Assembly: GCA_024734555.1 (NCBI GenBank)
Contig: JANPWX010000211.1
Coordinates: 1,104,315 to 1,168,314, forward strand
Origin: Trochalopteron elliotii
Taxonomy: Eukaryota; Chordata; Aves; Passeriformes; Leiothrichidae
DNA length: 64,000 nt
Direction of reading: 5' to 3'
A program made the translations under genes and the position numbers. Below, in pieces: positions 51,890 through 62,869 of this stretch (its first letter is position 1; each line of letters starts with the position of its first letter). The notes below the pieces were generated by a model that saw only the letters and a list, made by a program, of their open reading frames with translations, was not told the DNA's origin and ran no database searches.

Positions 51890-52560
51890 ACCACGCCGCG
51901 TTAGCCGTCCGTGGGGCAGCCTGCGCAGAAACCAGGCTCTCGGCAGCCCTCCCGCACGGCCCCCGCTGCGGAGGCCCATCGGGGCTCCAACAGGAACAAC
52001 AATTGTAGGAAGAGGCCTCGGAGCGGACCCCGAGAGGCCGCGCCAGGCCCCGCACGGCCACGGCCCGAACAAAGAGCNNNNNNNNNNNNNNNNNNNNNNN
52101 NNNNNNNNNNNNNNNNNNNNNNNNNNNNNNNNNNNNNNNNNNNNNNNNNNNNNNNNNNNNNNNNNNNNNNNNNNNNNNNNNNNNNNNNNNNNNNNNNNNN
52201 NNNNNNNNNNNNNNNNNNNNNNNNNNNNNNNNNNNNNNNNNNNNNNNNNNNNNNNNNNNNNNNNNNNNNNNNNNNNNNNNNNNNNNNNNNNNNNNNNNNN
52301 NNNNNNNNNNNNNNNNNNNNNNNNNNNNNNNNNNNNNNNNNNNNNNNNNNNNNNNNNNNNNNNNNNNNNNNNNNNNNNNNNNNNNNNNNNNNNNNNNNNN
52401 NNNNNNNNNNNNNNNNNNNNNNNNNNNNNNNNNNNNNNNNNNNNNNNNNNNNNNNNNNNNNNNNNNNNNNNNNNNNGGACCGAGAGCACTGCCGAGCGCT
52501 CCCCGCGTTCTGGTTATTCCCTCGTTTCACTGTTCGCCGTGCTCTTTGTCGTTATTAGAG
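51890..52560 (-). promoter_or_regulatory. CpG island; probable CAB39 promoter and exon 1 region
   Basis: Both flanks of the gap are dense in CpG (for example 51893-52077 and 52480-52560), in strong contrast to the AT-rich intron beside them. CAB39 needs a non-coding exon upstream of 31954 on the minus strand, and this is the only CpG-rich block between that exon and the sequence beyond 53 kb. I see no good GTRAGT donor in 51860-52077 on the minus strand, so exon 1 or its donor probably lies inside the run of N. Confidence 0.65.
52078..52476. other. Assembly gap (399 N)
   Basis: An uninterrupted run of N within the GC-rich block. The true length is unknown. Reading frames that cross it are meaningless. 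Confidence 0.99.
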
Positions 52561-53120
52561 TCACAGAGTCACCGAGGGCGGAAGAGACCTCTCGGTGCTC
52601 TTTGTCATTATTAGAGTCAAAGAGTCACCAAGGGCGGAAGACACCTTTCAGATCATCCGGTCCAGCCACCCATCCACCCGCTGCCACTGTACCCCTAAGC
52701 CATGGGGCGGTACATCACTCAGCACCAGGCACCTTTTGAGCACCTTCTTCACCTCCCTGGCAACCTGTTCTGATGGTGCCTGACCTCCTGAACAGGGAAA
52801 AATATGTTTCTAATCTTTAATCTGATTCTCCCACCTCAGCTTAAAGCCATTTCCTTTGGTCCTCTCACTGCAGACATGGCAGAAGGGACTGGCCCCATCT
52901 CACTACAGCCTCCTGCCAGGGAGCTGTACAGGGCAAGGAGGTCCCTCCTGAGCTCCTGGAGACTAAACAACCCCGGCTTCCTCAGTCACTCCTCATTAGA
53001 CAAGTTTCCTAAACCCCTCACAAGCCTTGGTGCCCTTTGCTGGACACTCTCCAGCACCTCAATGCCCTTTTTAAAGTGAGGGGCCCAAAACTGCACACAG
53101 AACTCGAGGTGCAACCTATT
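52539..53120 (-). mobile_element. CR1 LINE 3' part with tandemly duplicated terminus
   Basis: The plus strand shows a reversed CR1 3' region: GAGTCACCAAGGGCGGAAGA, CATCCGGTCCAGCC, CCTGGCAACCTGTTCTGATG, AAGCCATTTCCTTTGGTCCT, CTAAACAACCCCGGCTTCCT, GACACTCTCCAGCACCTCAA and GGGGCCCAAAACTGCACACA. The extreme 3' end is present twice: 52539-52594 and 52595-52650, 56 bases each, with about six differences. It belongs to a different CR1 subfamily from the copies at 9701 and 42570, judging by the terminal sequence. Confidence 0.92.
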
Positions 53121-55172
53121 CCTTCATTCTTTATTAGTAGTTAACAGTCTTTGTTATTAGTATTTATATTTTATTTTTTGGTATTTATTTGTTATTTGTA
53201 CTTACTGTTCTTTTCATCATTTTTACACTCACTCCCCCACCCCTCCCCGCCCCTCCGCAGACCCTTTTCACCCTCTGTAGTGTCACAAAACTTCTTTTCC
53301 ATGCCGTGACCCTCTTCAGGGCTTCAGTGTGGGTTTGGAACTCGGCGCTGTGTTTTGGACAGGGGCTGATTGTCCTGATGCATCAGGTGCTGGTGATTTA
53401 CAGCCTGGAGGTTTTCTGCAGTCCCCAACATGGCATGGAAGGACTCCAGACTGGTTTTCCATCCCTGTACGTAATACCTTTTATTGTCACTGGGAAAAAT
53501 GTAAATTAGCCTGGATGGAGAAAAGCCTACACCTTTCCCAGCATAGATCAAGTTGATATTGTCCATTAGCGTGGTATGATACATTTAAAGCAGAAAATGC
53601 ATTTTTAATGGAACAAGTCATGAATTTCTTACAAGCCACGAGGTGAAACCTTGCCCCAGGAGGTCTGATGCAGTACTGACATGCAGCCATGTGGGACCTG
53701 CTTTCCTAAAATGTCCATAAGTTTCTTGTGAGCTGACAGCTTCTATCTTCAGCTTCTTTTTGACTACGTATCTCCACATCCCTTTGCTGCACTTCCTCAT
53801 ATCACTGCTGGGGAGGGTTTGGGTTGGGCTTCTCCATGTTTTCCTGCAGCAGCACGTTGCTGCTCCAAACTCCACACATCACAGTACCCTGGCTGGTGAA
53901 CTTCAGATGGTGGGCAGAGCTGCCTCTTGACCTCTTGGGGGTCTTCATCAGCTGTGGGCTCCAGCTCAGACATGGAAAAATGTCCCTCAGCAGGGGAGCA
54001 CAGAGGGGCTGACACTGGGCAGTGGCACTGGGCAGCTGCAGCAGCACTGGTTTCAGGGATACTTCCCTGGACAGGTACCACGGGCTCCAGGTCCAGCCTG
54101 GCACCATGCCCCAGCCAATCCTGCCATGCTCAACACCTCAGGGGACAGGACATGGGGGTATAAACAAGTGTGTGTGTCTGTATTGCATTTATTTATATCT
54201 ACTTGCTAACATCCCTCAAATATTTACTTGCTGTTGTAGAAAGATGTAAGAGGTGGAGCAGCACTGGACCTGAAGCAGGAGGGGTCATGGTGCTTGTGTG
54301 AGATGGTGGGACCATGATGGTCACCTGGACCCATGGTGTGTGGTCAGCAAAATTTTGGCACTTCATGTATCCCACTTGTGAGCTGGGAATAGTTGATTTC
54401 AAAGCCAACATGGAAAGGGTGTGCATCTCTGAGTTCAAATTGTTAACCCACACAGTCTAAAACCATTCAAGTTTAAACATATAATAATCAGGGTACTGAG
54501 AAGAGAGGAGCGAAAGGCAAACACTGTTAAAGGGATTCAACATCAGCTCCTGGAGAATAGACACTACTGCTTTACAAATGACCACTGGAAAAGAGATCAC
54601 ACAAGAAATGGGTTCAGTGCAATCACCATCCCTGCTCACTGCAGAGAAATCCCTGAGCAGAGAGAGCATGATTTTTCTAAGCAGGGATTAAATACAGCAT
54701 GTGAGAGAGCTCTTAGCACACTAATGATTTGCTAATTCACAGCCATGACTGAGAGATCCATTGTGAATTAATTAATCCTTGCAAATTAGGAAGTGAGTAA
54801 ACATTTTTAAAAATCCAAGTTATTTCACTGGGGGGAAAAAAGGCATTTAGAAAGGCAAGCATGCAGGTGCTTTGCTTAGGAATGACAGAGCTGAATGGGA
54901 TCTTGGGGCTTTCTGCTGCTGGTGGGAAGCCCAGGGAGCCCCTACAGCTCAGCTCTAACTCCTCCCATCACCATCCCACACTGAAAAACAGCAAAACTGG
55001 GGAAAAACAATATGTCAGCCCGTGAAATTAATCCTCCTTCAAGCAGCTCTGTTTTGCTCCCCTCTTTTCTCCCTTCAGCCCTCACCTCGGGCAGGGTGGC
55101 CATTCCCCCCCTGGAATGCCATGGCAGCTCTGCAGGGCTGGCTGCCCTCAGCTCTGCACAAGGCCCTGTGCA
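53121..55172. other. Region upstream of CAB39; no gene recognised
   Basis: It begins with an AT-rich stretch of TATTTATT strings (53125-53205). Open frames on the minus strand around 53797-54107 have coding-like composition but no recognised domain and no convincing splice boundaries. Confidence 0.6.
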
Positions 55173-55399
55173 TTTTTTGTGTATGGTGTTTTGGGTTTTG
55201 GTTTGGTGGGGTTTTTTTTAGCTCAGGAAATACATTTTACTGGGTGACTTCTTTGGGTGACTTCACTTGGGGTGACTACTGTTACTTCCTTTCGTGTTTA
55301 TCATGCTGATGGAAACCTGGTTTTGGCTTTTGTAGTAGATCCTCCCTTGAATGGATGCTGTGCTTTACAGATAACATTCAATTGTTCCACAGTAATAAA
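55173..55399 (+). repeat. Inverted repeat, left arm (about 227 bp)
   Basis: It runs from TTTTTTGTGTATGGTGTTTT to CCACAGTAATAAA. The reverse complement of 56607-56828 matches it end to end with roughly a dozen substitutions and one rearranged stretch near 55240-55255, where this arm has GGGTGACTTCTTTGGGTGAC and the other has a shorter, different sequence. Sequence outside each arm is unrelated. Confidence 0.95.
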
Positions 55400-56606
55400 T
55401 GGTAAATCACACCATTGCCTCTTTATCTTCTCTTTTCCATGGGACACACGTGCCCTTTCCCTTGGTGGGTGCTTCCTCCTCTGCCCCACTCTCCTGCTGT
55501 GGCAGCAGGCCCTGAGTGCCCCTCACATCCCACACAGTGTCCCCCAGCTCCTGCAGCACCTTTGGGTGTCACTGCCCACAGCCCCAAGTTTTACTGGGGT
55601 GTCACAGCTGAGAGCTCCCCAGCAGGAGCCCCCTTTGGACAGAGCTGTGCTGGGAGCAGGGCAGGGAGCCTGGAATAACTCCTGGGCTGTGGATGTGTCA
55701 CCCACGCCAGGGGACAGGGGGGCTCTGCCACCTCCACGGCCATCTAACACAGATCACCTCAAAAAAAAACCCAAAATCCAAAAAACAATCATCTCAAAAT
55801 GTACTCTGGGTCATCTTGCCAGCTGTCTGGAGGAACACACAAGGAGGGGAGAAGAGAACCAACACCCAGTTCATGTATTAACTGGCATGGGCTGGTGTCA
55901 TTCACAGAGCAGAGCCCGTGTTCCTGGTTCCTGACAAGGTGCTGCAGGGAAAAGGTTTTGGGGAGGAAATATCAGAAGTAGGGACAAGTGCAGTTATGCT
56001 GAATTTCTTCTGTTTAAAGTTCAGCAGAAGAAGAATCCTGAGTCTTTCCATGGACTTTGAACCAAGCTGCAGTGGCTGAATTTAATCACCAGGTTTCACA
56101 AGGGCCTGTGACAGTTCCTGTTTCACCCGTTACTGCCTGGAGACATTCACTGCAGACTCCCAAAGCTTTTCTCAAAGAAACATCTGTGGGTGAGTATTTT
56201 TTTACCTTTCAGTTAATTCAATTAATACATAATGAGCAGACTCACACCTCCAAAATCCTATTTACGGTAGAAAACACAATTAAATGTAATTGTCTTTCAT
56301 ATCAGTTTGCAGGTTTTTTCCTCATGGAGATTCCATGATTTATCTTTAATTCAAGGTTCAATTTCAGAATTAAATTGAATTTTAAATTAAATTAAAAACA
56401 TTAAATTTAAATGTTTAAAAATTTAAATTTAAATTTTAAATTTAAAATTTAAATTAAATTTTAAAAACATTATAACAAGCCACAAGAGCTAAGAGTTAGC
56501 ATGTAAACATTGTCAGAAAAGAAAAAAACAATTACCTGAAAAATCATAGAGAAAAAAAATCTGTTGCAAATTCCTTTCCTGGAGAGCAAGTCATTTAAAT
56601 AAACTT
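55400..56606. other. Spacer of the inverted repeat
   Basis: About 1.2 kb. The left half is GC-rich and holds most of a 225-codon plus-strand open frame (55257-55934) with no recognised domain. The right half has a strongly AT-rich stretch (56340-56470) of TTTAAATT strings. No transposase or other mobile-element protein is seen. Confidence 0.8.
56340..56470. repeat. AT-rich low-complexity, self-complementary tract
   Basis: Successive AAATTTAAA, TTTAAATT and AAATTAAATT strings with many overlapping short palindromes and almost no G or C. Confidence 0.9.
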
Positions 56607-56828
56607 TTTATTACTGTGGAACAATTGAAAGTTATCTGTAAAACACAGCATCCACTCCCGAGAGAATCTACTACTAAAGCCAAAACCAAGTTTCCATCAG
56701 CATGGTAAACATGAAAGGAAGTAACAGTAGTCACCCCAAGTGAAGTCACCCAGCACTTCTGTAAAATGTATTTCCTGAGCTAAAAAAAACCCCACCAAAC
56801 CAAAACCCAAAACACCATGCACAAAAAA
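56607..56828 (-). repeat. Inverted repeat, right arm (about 222 bp)
   Basis: Reverse complement of the left arm. It runs from TTTATTACTGTGGAACAATT to CACCATGCACAAAAAA. Shared landmarks on the matching strand are AGCTCAGGAAATACATTTTA, GGGTGACTTCACTTGGGGTG and CATGCTGATGGAAAC. Confidence 0.95.
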
Positions 56829-59379
56829 CCCCAGTCAAATACAGCCATTAATTCAATAGAACTGGAAGCAAATACACCTAGAATCCCAAATCATGCATAA
56901 AAACACAAGACTGTGAACACTGCTGAAAATGACTGTTGGGGGGTTTTTTTAGACACTCTCCCTGTTCTTTTACCTTTTAAAGAAATTACAAGGTGACTAA
57001 CTCAGTTCATATTTAAGTAGTGCCTGTTAAACTCTGAAGCTCACAGCCTCTGGATAATGCTGCTATGCACTTGCTTACTCCTTTACCCCTCCAAAGGGCT
57101 TTGCAGAAACTAATTAATTATCTCTTACAGCAGAAACCTGTGTCAGGCACGGGCTCAGCGCTGCTCTTCAGCTGGATTCAGGCTCAGCTAGCACAGGAGC
57201 CCTTGTCACATTACTTGACAACACCAGCAAATACATACACGACCTTTCCTGACACTCTCTAAAGCTTTTCTGCATCTCTCCTCCTTCTCCTGATGGCACC
57301 CCTGGCTCCCAATGAGGAGAGGACTCCAGAGCTCTGCTGTCCCAACCTTCAAAGTCAGGCACTGCTTTGGAAAAGGGCTGCAAAATTCTATCTTCTGAAA
57401 ATTGTCTGTGTGCAGGTGTGACAGGGCCTCACTCTCTGCACATGTGTGTACAGGCACACCTGGAGTGGAGAGAGGGGATGAAACATCATCTTTGAGACCA
57501 ACAAGACACCCACCTGATCACAGGTATTCTTCTGGAAAACTCCTTGGGGAACTCATGTCTCATGGCCTCTTTTGCTTTTTGACAGAGCATACCCAGGGGA
57601 CAACTCCTAATGTTAAAAATAAGCAAGAAAAGAAAGGGTTTGTGGTAGTGGGGGTTTTGTTATCATTTTACATGGCTTTGTTATGGAGAAGCCAAAACAA
57701 GTGCAAACTCTGCTTTTCTTCTTCCCAAACCAGCCCATGGAGAATCACCCACCTTCTCATAGCTCCTGGTTGCTCTTCATCTTGTCAGGGCCATGGTTTT
57801 CCTACCCCAAAGTGACTGTGCCTCAACAGTTAGCAGGACTTCCTACACCTTTTGGTTCCTTCACAGGAATAAGAAAGGCTCATCCCTGTAATAAAGGACA
57901 GTTTCCCAGATATACCTGAAGAGGGGGGAAAAAGGTAAAGAAATTGAAGAGGAGAGTTGGTTTAAAGCAGACAGTATTCATAAACAAAAACAAAATAGTA
58001 TAAAACCTTTTGCTTTAATTGGTAAAAAATTCATTGCAAAAATACAAAGATTAAAAAGGAAATCTTAGAGAACATAATGAGATTTCATACACAATCCAGG
58101 ATGGACTTGACTCACACAGACCAGAGACCCTACAGCTCATGCCCTTCCCTTCCTAAACCCTCCTGTTTTCCACTGTCACAGCAGCAGGCAGGCTGTGCCA
58201 AGACCAAACTGGGGAAACCACAGTTTCCCCACTCCCTGGGGTGCTGCAATCCCAGCCCTGCAGCCACAGAAACAGGCAGCAGTGGGGAATGCTGCTGGTA
58301 AGGCCAGTGCCCCCAGGGCCCAGGACAGCACAGGGAGCACTCTTCCTGCAGAGCATGGCCGTGGCAGGCCTGGCTGGGCCATGTTGATGCTGACAAGGTG
58401 CTCTGTGTCAGGCTCAGGATGTGGTGACAGCACACGTACACACACAGACCATGGAACACAAGCGTTGGCATGGGACCAGGCTGGCACAAAAGCCACATTT
58501 ACTCACAGAACACATCTCCTTCTCACAAAGATGAGTCTTAACCCACATCACTCTGCAGCCTCAAGAGCTGAGAAGAACCAGGCAGTGTGGGAAATGCAGG
58601 GGCTGTGATGTGGGGTACAGGGTGCTGAGCCCGGGGCTCCAACATGTGGGGAGTCAGGCATCCATGCTGCTGTGAAAGTGAAGCTTGCTGAAAAAAACGA
58701 GCACTTGCTCCATTACAGATCAGGCTTGTTATCAGGTGACATCTGGTAACATCTCACACACACAGAGTGTGAGAACACCCAGCACTGGTCTACTGAATGA
58801 AATAACTCACACAGAGTGTGAGAACACCCAGCATTGCCCTCCTGAATGAAATAACTCAAGGCATGCTGCATAAAGAAAGTTCAAGTATCCTCCTTGAATG
58901 GTCCCTCGAAGTCCCCTCTGCTCTCCTCTTGAAGCCTGGCTCTTCTCCCTTGTACCACCTCTTCAGCACAGGTGAGGAGCTAACCCTCACAGCCTGCCAC
59001 TACCCACACAGCTTATCAGATTTTCTGCTTCCTATAAGGTGCTTTTGGCCCAGGAGCTGTGTTTCAAGCATTCTGGCTGAGAAGCAGCAGATAAGATTTC
59101 CTGTGGGGCCTGCAGCACTGCTAACCTGCCAGGCAGGAGACAGCTTGAGCAATGGCAAGAGCATCAGCTGATCCTTAACACGAAGGCTGGATGGGGGTGT
59201 GTGAAAGAAAAGCTGAGAATTACTCAGCTGGTACCAGCCTTGTAATTATTTCCTATTCCAAGAGTTCACTCCCCAAGAGGGTAGAGCCAGCTGGTACCCA
59301 GGAGGCTGAGCTGGGGCCAGAGAGGTTTGGTGCACTTGGTAAAGGAGATGGATTTAGAGGTGTCAACAGAATTTCCAGA
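56829..59379. other. Intergenic; no gene recognised
   Basis: Mixed composition. It includes a GC-richer block (58100-58660) with open frames in several phases but no recognisable domain, and a 49-bp tandem duplication at 58762-58859. Confidence 0.6.
58762..58859. repeat. 49-bp tandem duplication (two copies)
   Basis: ACAGAGTGTGAGAACACCCA and the following 29 bases (58762-58810) are repeated at 58811-58859. The copies differ at about four to six positions in the middle. Confidence 0.9.
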
Positions 59380-59970
59380 TGTTCAATGCTTCTTTTGGAG
59401 CTGGACTTTTTTGTGGTGAAAATACTTCATATGGCACTGTCCAGTGCCATATATGACTGACACTGTTGTACACCACAACGACACACACTCCAGAAGGCTG
59501 AAAATGACTCTTTTATTTTTGGAATGTGTCTCCTTTATATACTTTTTTACACAGACCAATTTGATTGGTGAAACAAAGACAAACCTCTTCACTCACATTG
59601 GTCAGAGCTGAAGGACATCAAGAAGAAGTCCCTCCTAGGGAAAAGAGTGTAAACATAGGTACAGTTTACAAAATCACTTCTCTTGTTTACAGAAAATTCT
59701 CTGGGAAAGGAATTTCAGAAAACCAAAACACCTCAGTCATGAAACCAGGGCTACATATGACCTTTCACTCTCCACCTATAGCAGAAGTAGCAGGTGAACT
59801 CCCAACTGCGCTCCTCCTCTGCCCACACCATGGTGAATTCACAGGCTTTGATAGGTCACCACTCACCACAGACATCAAACTCATCTGCCAGATGCCCTGT
59901 GCCTCTTCCCCACTCACCACACGACACTCACCCAGTCACAAACCCCATGGCCTCCCAGCCCTCTGCCAAA
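59380..59970 (-). mobile_element. LTR-like endogenous retroviral remnant (minus strand)
   Basis: On the minus strand there are two CCAAT boxes (59601-59597 and 59568-59564), a TATATAAA box (59541-59534) and AATAAA (59517-59512) in close succession, which is the signal layout of a compact LTR promoter. A perfect 11-bp hairpin (59429-59452) follows. I could not fix the TG...CA ends or find target-site duplications, and no retroviral coding sequence is seen beside it. It could instead be a non-LTR promoter-like stretch. Confidence 0.45.
59429..59452. repeat. Perfect 11-bp inverted repeat with 2-base loop
   Basis: ATATGGCACTG, then TC, then CAGTGCCATAT. The arms are exactly complementary. Confidence 0.95.
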
Positions 59971-60199
59971 ACCAGTGACCTGGTACATGCAGTGCCACTC
60001 CATCCCTGTCGGAGTCCAGGGCATTCCTTTGGTTGCCCTGGAAGGTCAAAGACCTCAGCAGACCCGAGAAAGAGGGTTTGAATCCTGGACAGGGGTGTCT
60101 GTCCAGGGGGGCTGCCTGGCACAGAGCCCAGGAAGACACAGGCTTTGACTTTAGTCCATGGAAAAAGCTTCCAACATTGAGAGAAGAATTACAAGTCAC

Positions 60200-60690
60200 C
60201 AATGTGTGACAGACAGACAGTAGCTAATCACCGGGCAGAAAATTTTGTAGTTTTGGGTTCTTAGAATGGAGGTGAATGGGGAACAAGGTGGAGGATTTAG
60301 GGTGGTGCCCTGGGTTCTTCTTGTTCTCCCTTGGCCTCCATCTTCTGAGGTGACGTGGGCACAAAGTAGTTTAAGGAGATTGGGCCAAAATAGAGGTGAG
60401 CCCTTTAGTATAGATAATAGGCATTGGCACAGAATTGTAAATAATAGACATGTAATTATCTGTATAAGAGGTAGTAACCTCCCATCACGGGGGGAGTCGC
60501 CTGTGTCCGAGCTGCTGTGAACACCTTGGATGGGCACAGAGAAATTTGTAAGATAAGAAATAGTAAACACGTGAGAAACCCAGAAACAACACCTTGAGAC
60601 TCCGCTTCATTCTCGTGCCAAGCTCAGAGCCTTCAGAGGGCAAAAAAGACTCACTCGAACCACCCCCTGAATCTCAGGCAAAGAAAACCA
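60200..60690 (+). mobile_element. LTR-like endogenous retroviral remnant (plus strand)
   Basis: It starts near TGTGACAGACAGACAG. It has a TATAAGAGG string (about 60462), a GGGGGGAGTCGCC block, then TTGAGACTCCGCTTCATTCT and TGCCAAGCTCAGAGCCTTCA, which resemble the R/U5 part of bird ERV LTRs as I recall them. There is no PBS, gag, pol or env sequence in the surroundings, so if real it is a solo LTR. The ends are approximate. Confidence 0.4.
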
Positions 60691-62869
60691 AAGCCCAAGA
60701 CATCCCCAAGGATCCCAACACAAAGGGTGTCTGGAGCAGCCTTGCCCAGCACAGCCATGGCTTCCCTCACTGCAGGCTCTCATGGTGCTCTTGGACCCAT
60801 GTCCCATTGTGGGTGGTGTCTGCTCATTGGGGCTGTGCTCTCAGCCCATTCCCCTCATCACAGCCAATGCTCTTCCCCACACCCCAAGACCAGATAAATC
60901 ATCCTTTGCTTTCCTGAGCAGCTCATTTCCAGCACTGTCCTGGACTGCAGGACACACGTTCCTCCTGCCAACGCTGCTGCATGGGGCTGAGATGGGACAT
61001 GGCAGGCCCAACATCCTGCACTCAGGCCAGCCTGCAGAGGTAGCCCTGGTGCCCCCGGGCCATGCAGCAGTGAGTAATGTCCCAGAGAGTGCTGTGGAGG
61101 AGCCTGTGTGCCGGGAGCCTGCCTGCCTGCCTGCCCAGGCACCGCCTGCACCCTCCGGACCCTGCGCATCCCGTCACCGCGCTGGCACGTCCTGCTGCTC
61201 CTCACATTCCTCCCCTGCTGGAATATTTCACCAGCAAAACAGCCCTGGTGAGGCAGGGCATCAGCACAGGCTGCTTTGGGGTTGTAGCTGCTGAGAAACA
61301 TCCAGATTTAAATGTTTTGAAGGAGAGGTTTACTCCTCGTTTTGAAACCTCAGCCTTGAGCCAGAGCCGACCTTCTGAAAAAGCTGGACAAAACCCTCTT
61401 TATTCAGAGTGAGTAAAGCTCCTGTAAAACAGCCTCTCCTTGGACAGTGTTTGTTCATGGCAAGGCAGGCCTGGAGCCCAACCCCAGGGAGAGAGCAGAG
61501 GTTGCAGAGGGTGCCCTGTGGTTGCACATCAGGGCCACCCCACTGTCTGTGCAGGCAGCAGCCACTGTCCCCACCTCACCCTGCCCACTGCTCCTCGCTT
61601 CCCAAAGCCCACATCACGTGGTGAAAGCAGAGCTGCTGTCATAAACCCAGCCCCAGCAAACCCACAGACACCTGGGAGTGATGGACTGGCAGGACCCCTG
61701 GAGCAGGACCCCTTTCCCTCCCTCTGACAGCCTCCCTGGCACTGCTGGGGCCAGGCACCCACAGCCCCACACCCAGCCAGCAGACACAGCCCAGACCAGG
61801 TGCAAGCAGTGGGGGCAAATCCAGCCTGGAGGATCTCCAGCCTGGAAAACAGGGGGGCTCAAGTCATCCTTCTGTGATCCACACTGCAGACTGAGGAGTG
61901 CTCAGGAACACCTGCCCAGCTCTCCTCCCACTCTCCCACAGCAAATCCATCCCTGCAAAAGGCTGAGCTGCCTTAACGAGGCCATTCATTAACCAGCCAG
62001 GGCCGAGGTTGGACTTGGGGCTGCCTCAGTCCTGCACAAACCCCCTTGTTAGCCCTGTCAGGTTCTGAGTTGGTGTTCACAGTATTACCCCAAGCTGCAG
62101 GAGGGACCAGCCTGGGTGGGTCTACAGGTCTCTGGTGAGGTGCAGCATCCTTCCTAAAGCATGGAGCTCCTCAGCCCAGCTGAGATGCCTCCTGCTCCCC
62201 ACCTGCTGTGCAGGAAGGGCTCTGCTGTCAGGAGGAACACAGCTGACCCCCCCAGCAGAGGTTTGGGCTCCTTGCCCCCGTGCTTGGCCTCCAAAGAAGC
62301 AACACAGTTCAACTCACTCAGCTTTCCCCTCCAGCCCTGAGCAGGGAAGAGGAAGAGCTGCCCTGGCACATGGCAGCATCGCTGGCAGGAGCAGCTCTGT
62401 CCTGCTCAGAACCCAGAGAAAATGGACTGGGACAGAGATGAAGCAGGCTGAAAATTGCAGGAATTAGGGGAACAATCACAGAGCTCGTCAGCTTTAACAT
62501 CAAACTGAAATTAATTACTTTCTTATGTGAATTCTCTTAGCTCGGCTTTTCTCTGGGCTTCTCACTTGTTTCCTATGAAGTCCCTAAGCAGAAATATTAC
62601 CAGCTTTCATGGTAAAGCCTTATTTTAAATTATTTTATCAGCCAGAAAGGAGTTAAAGGTTCTCTCAAAACTTTTGCTTTCATTAAAATAAACTCTTTTT
62701 TTCCTACCAAAGTCAGTTTCACAAAGCTATTTCAACTAGTCATAATCAATAGGATTGGAGGCTTTTTATTTTTACCACGATCTTGGCAGAAGCTCTTTTT
62801 TAAAAGCCTAGTCAAAGATACCCCTGCTGTCCCACAGTCCCTGCTCTGGTGCTGCCTTGTCCAGGGTGT
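60691..62869. other. GC-richer intergenic sequence; no gene recognised
   Basis: Many overlapping open frames on both strands, as expected from high GC with few stops, for example 60782-61294 (plus). None carries a domain that I know, and no consistent exon model emerges. Confidence 0.6.

Noticed and set aside
51749..52739. Open frames of 200-290 codons around the CpG island
   Set aside because: They cross the 399-base run of N, so most of their length is undefined.
53797..54107. Two overlapping minus-strand frames with Glu/Pro-rich, coding-like composition
   Set aside because: No domain is recognised, the splice sites are poor, and stops follow closely in the continuation. GC-rich chance frames are the simpler explanation.
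60782..61301. Open frames of about 150-170 codons on both strands
   Set aside because: Both strands are open over the same GC-rich interval and neither peptide looks like a known family.
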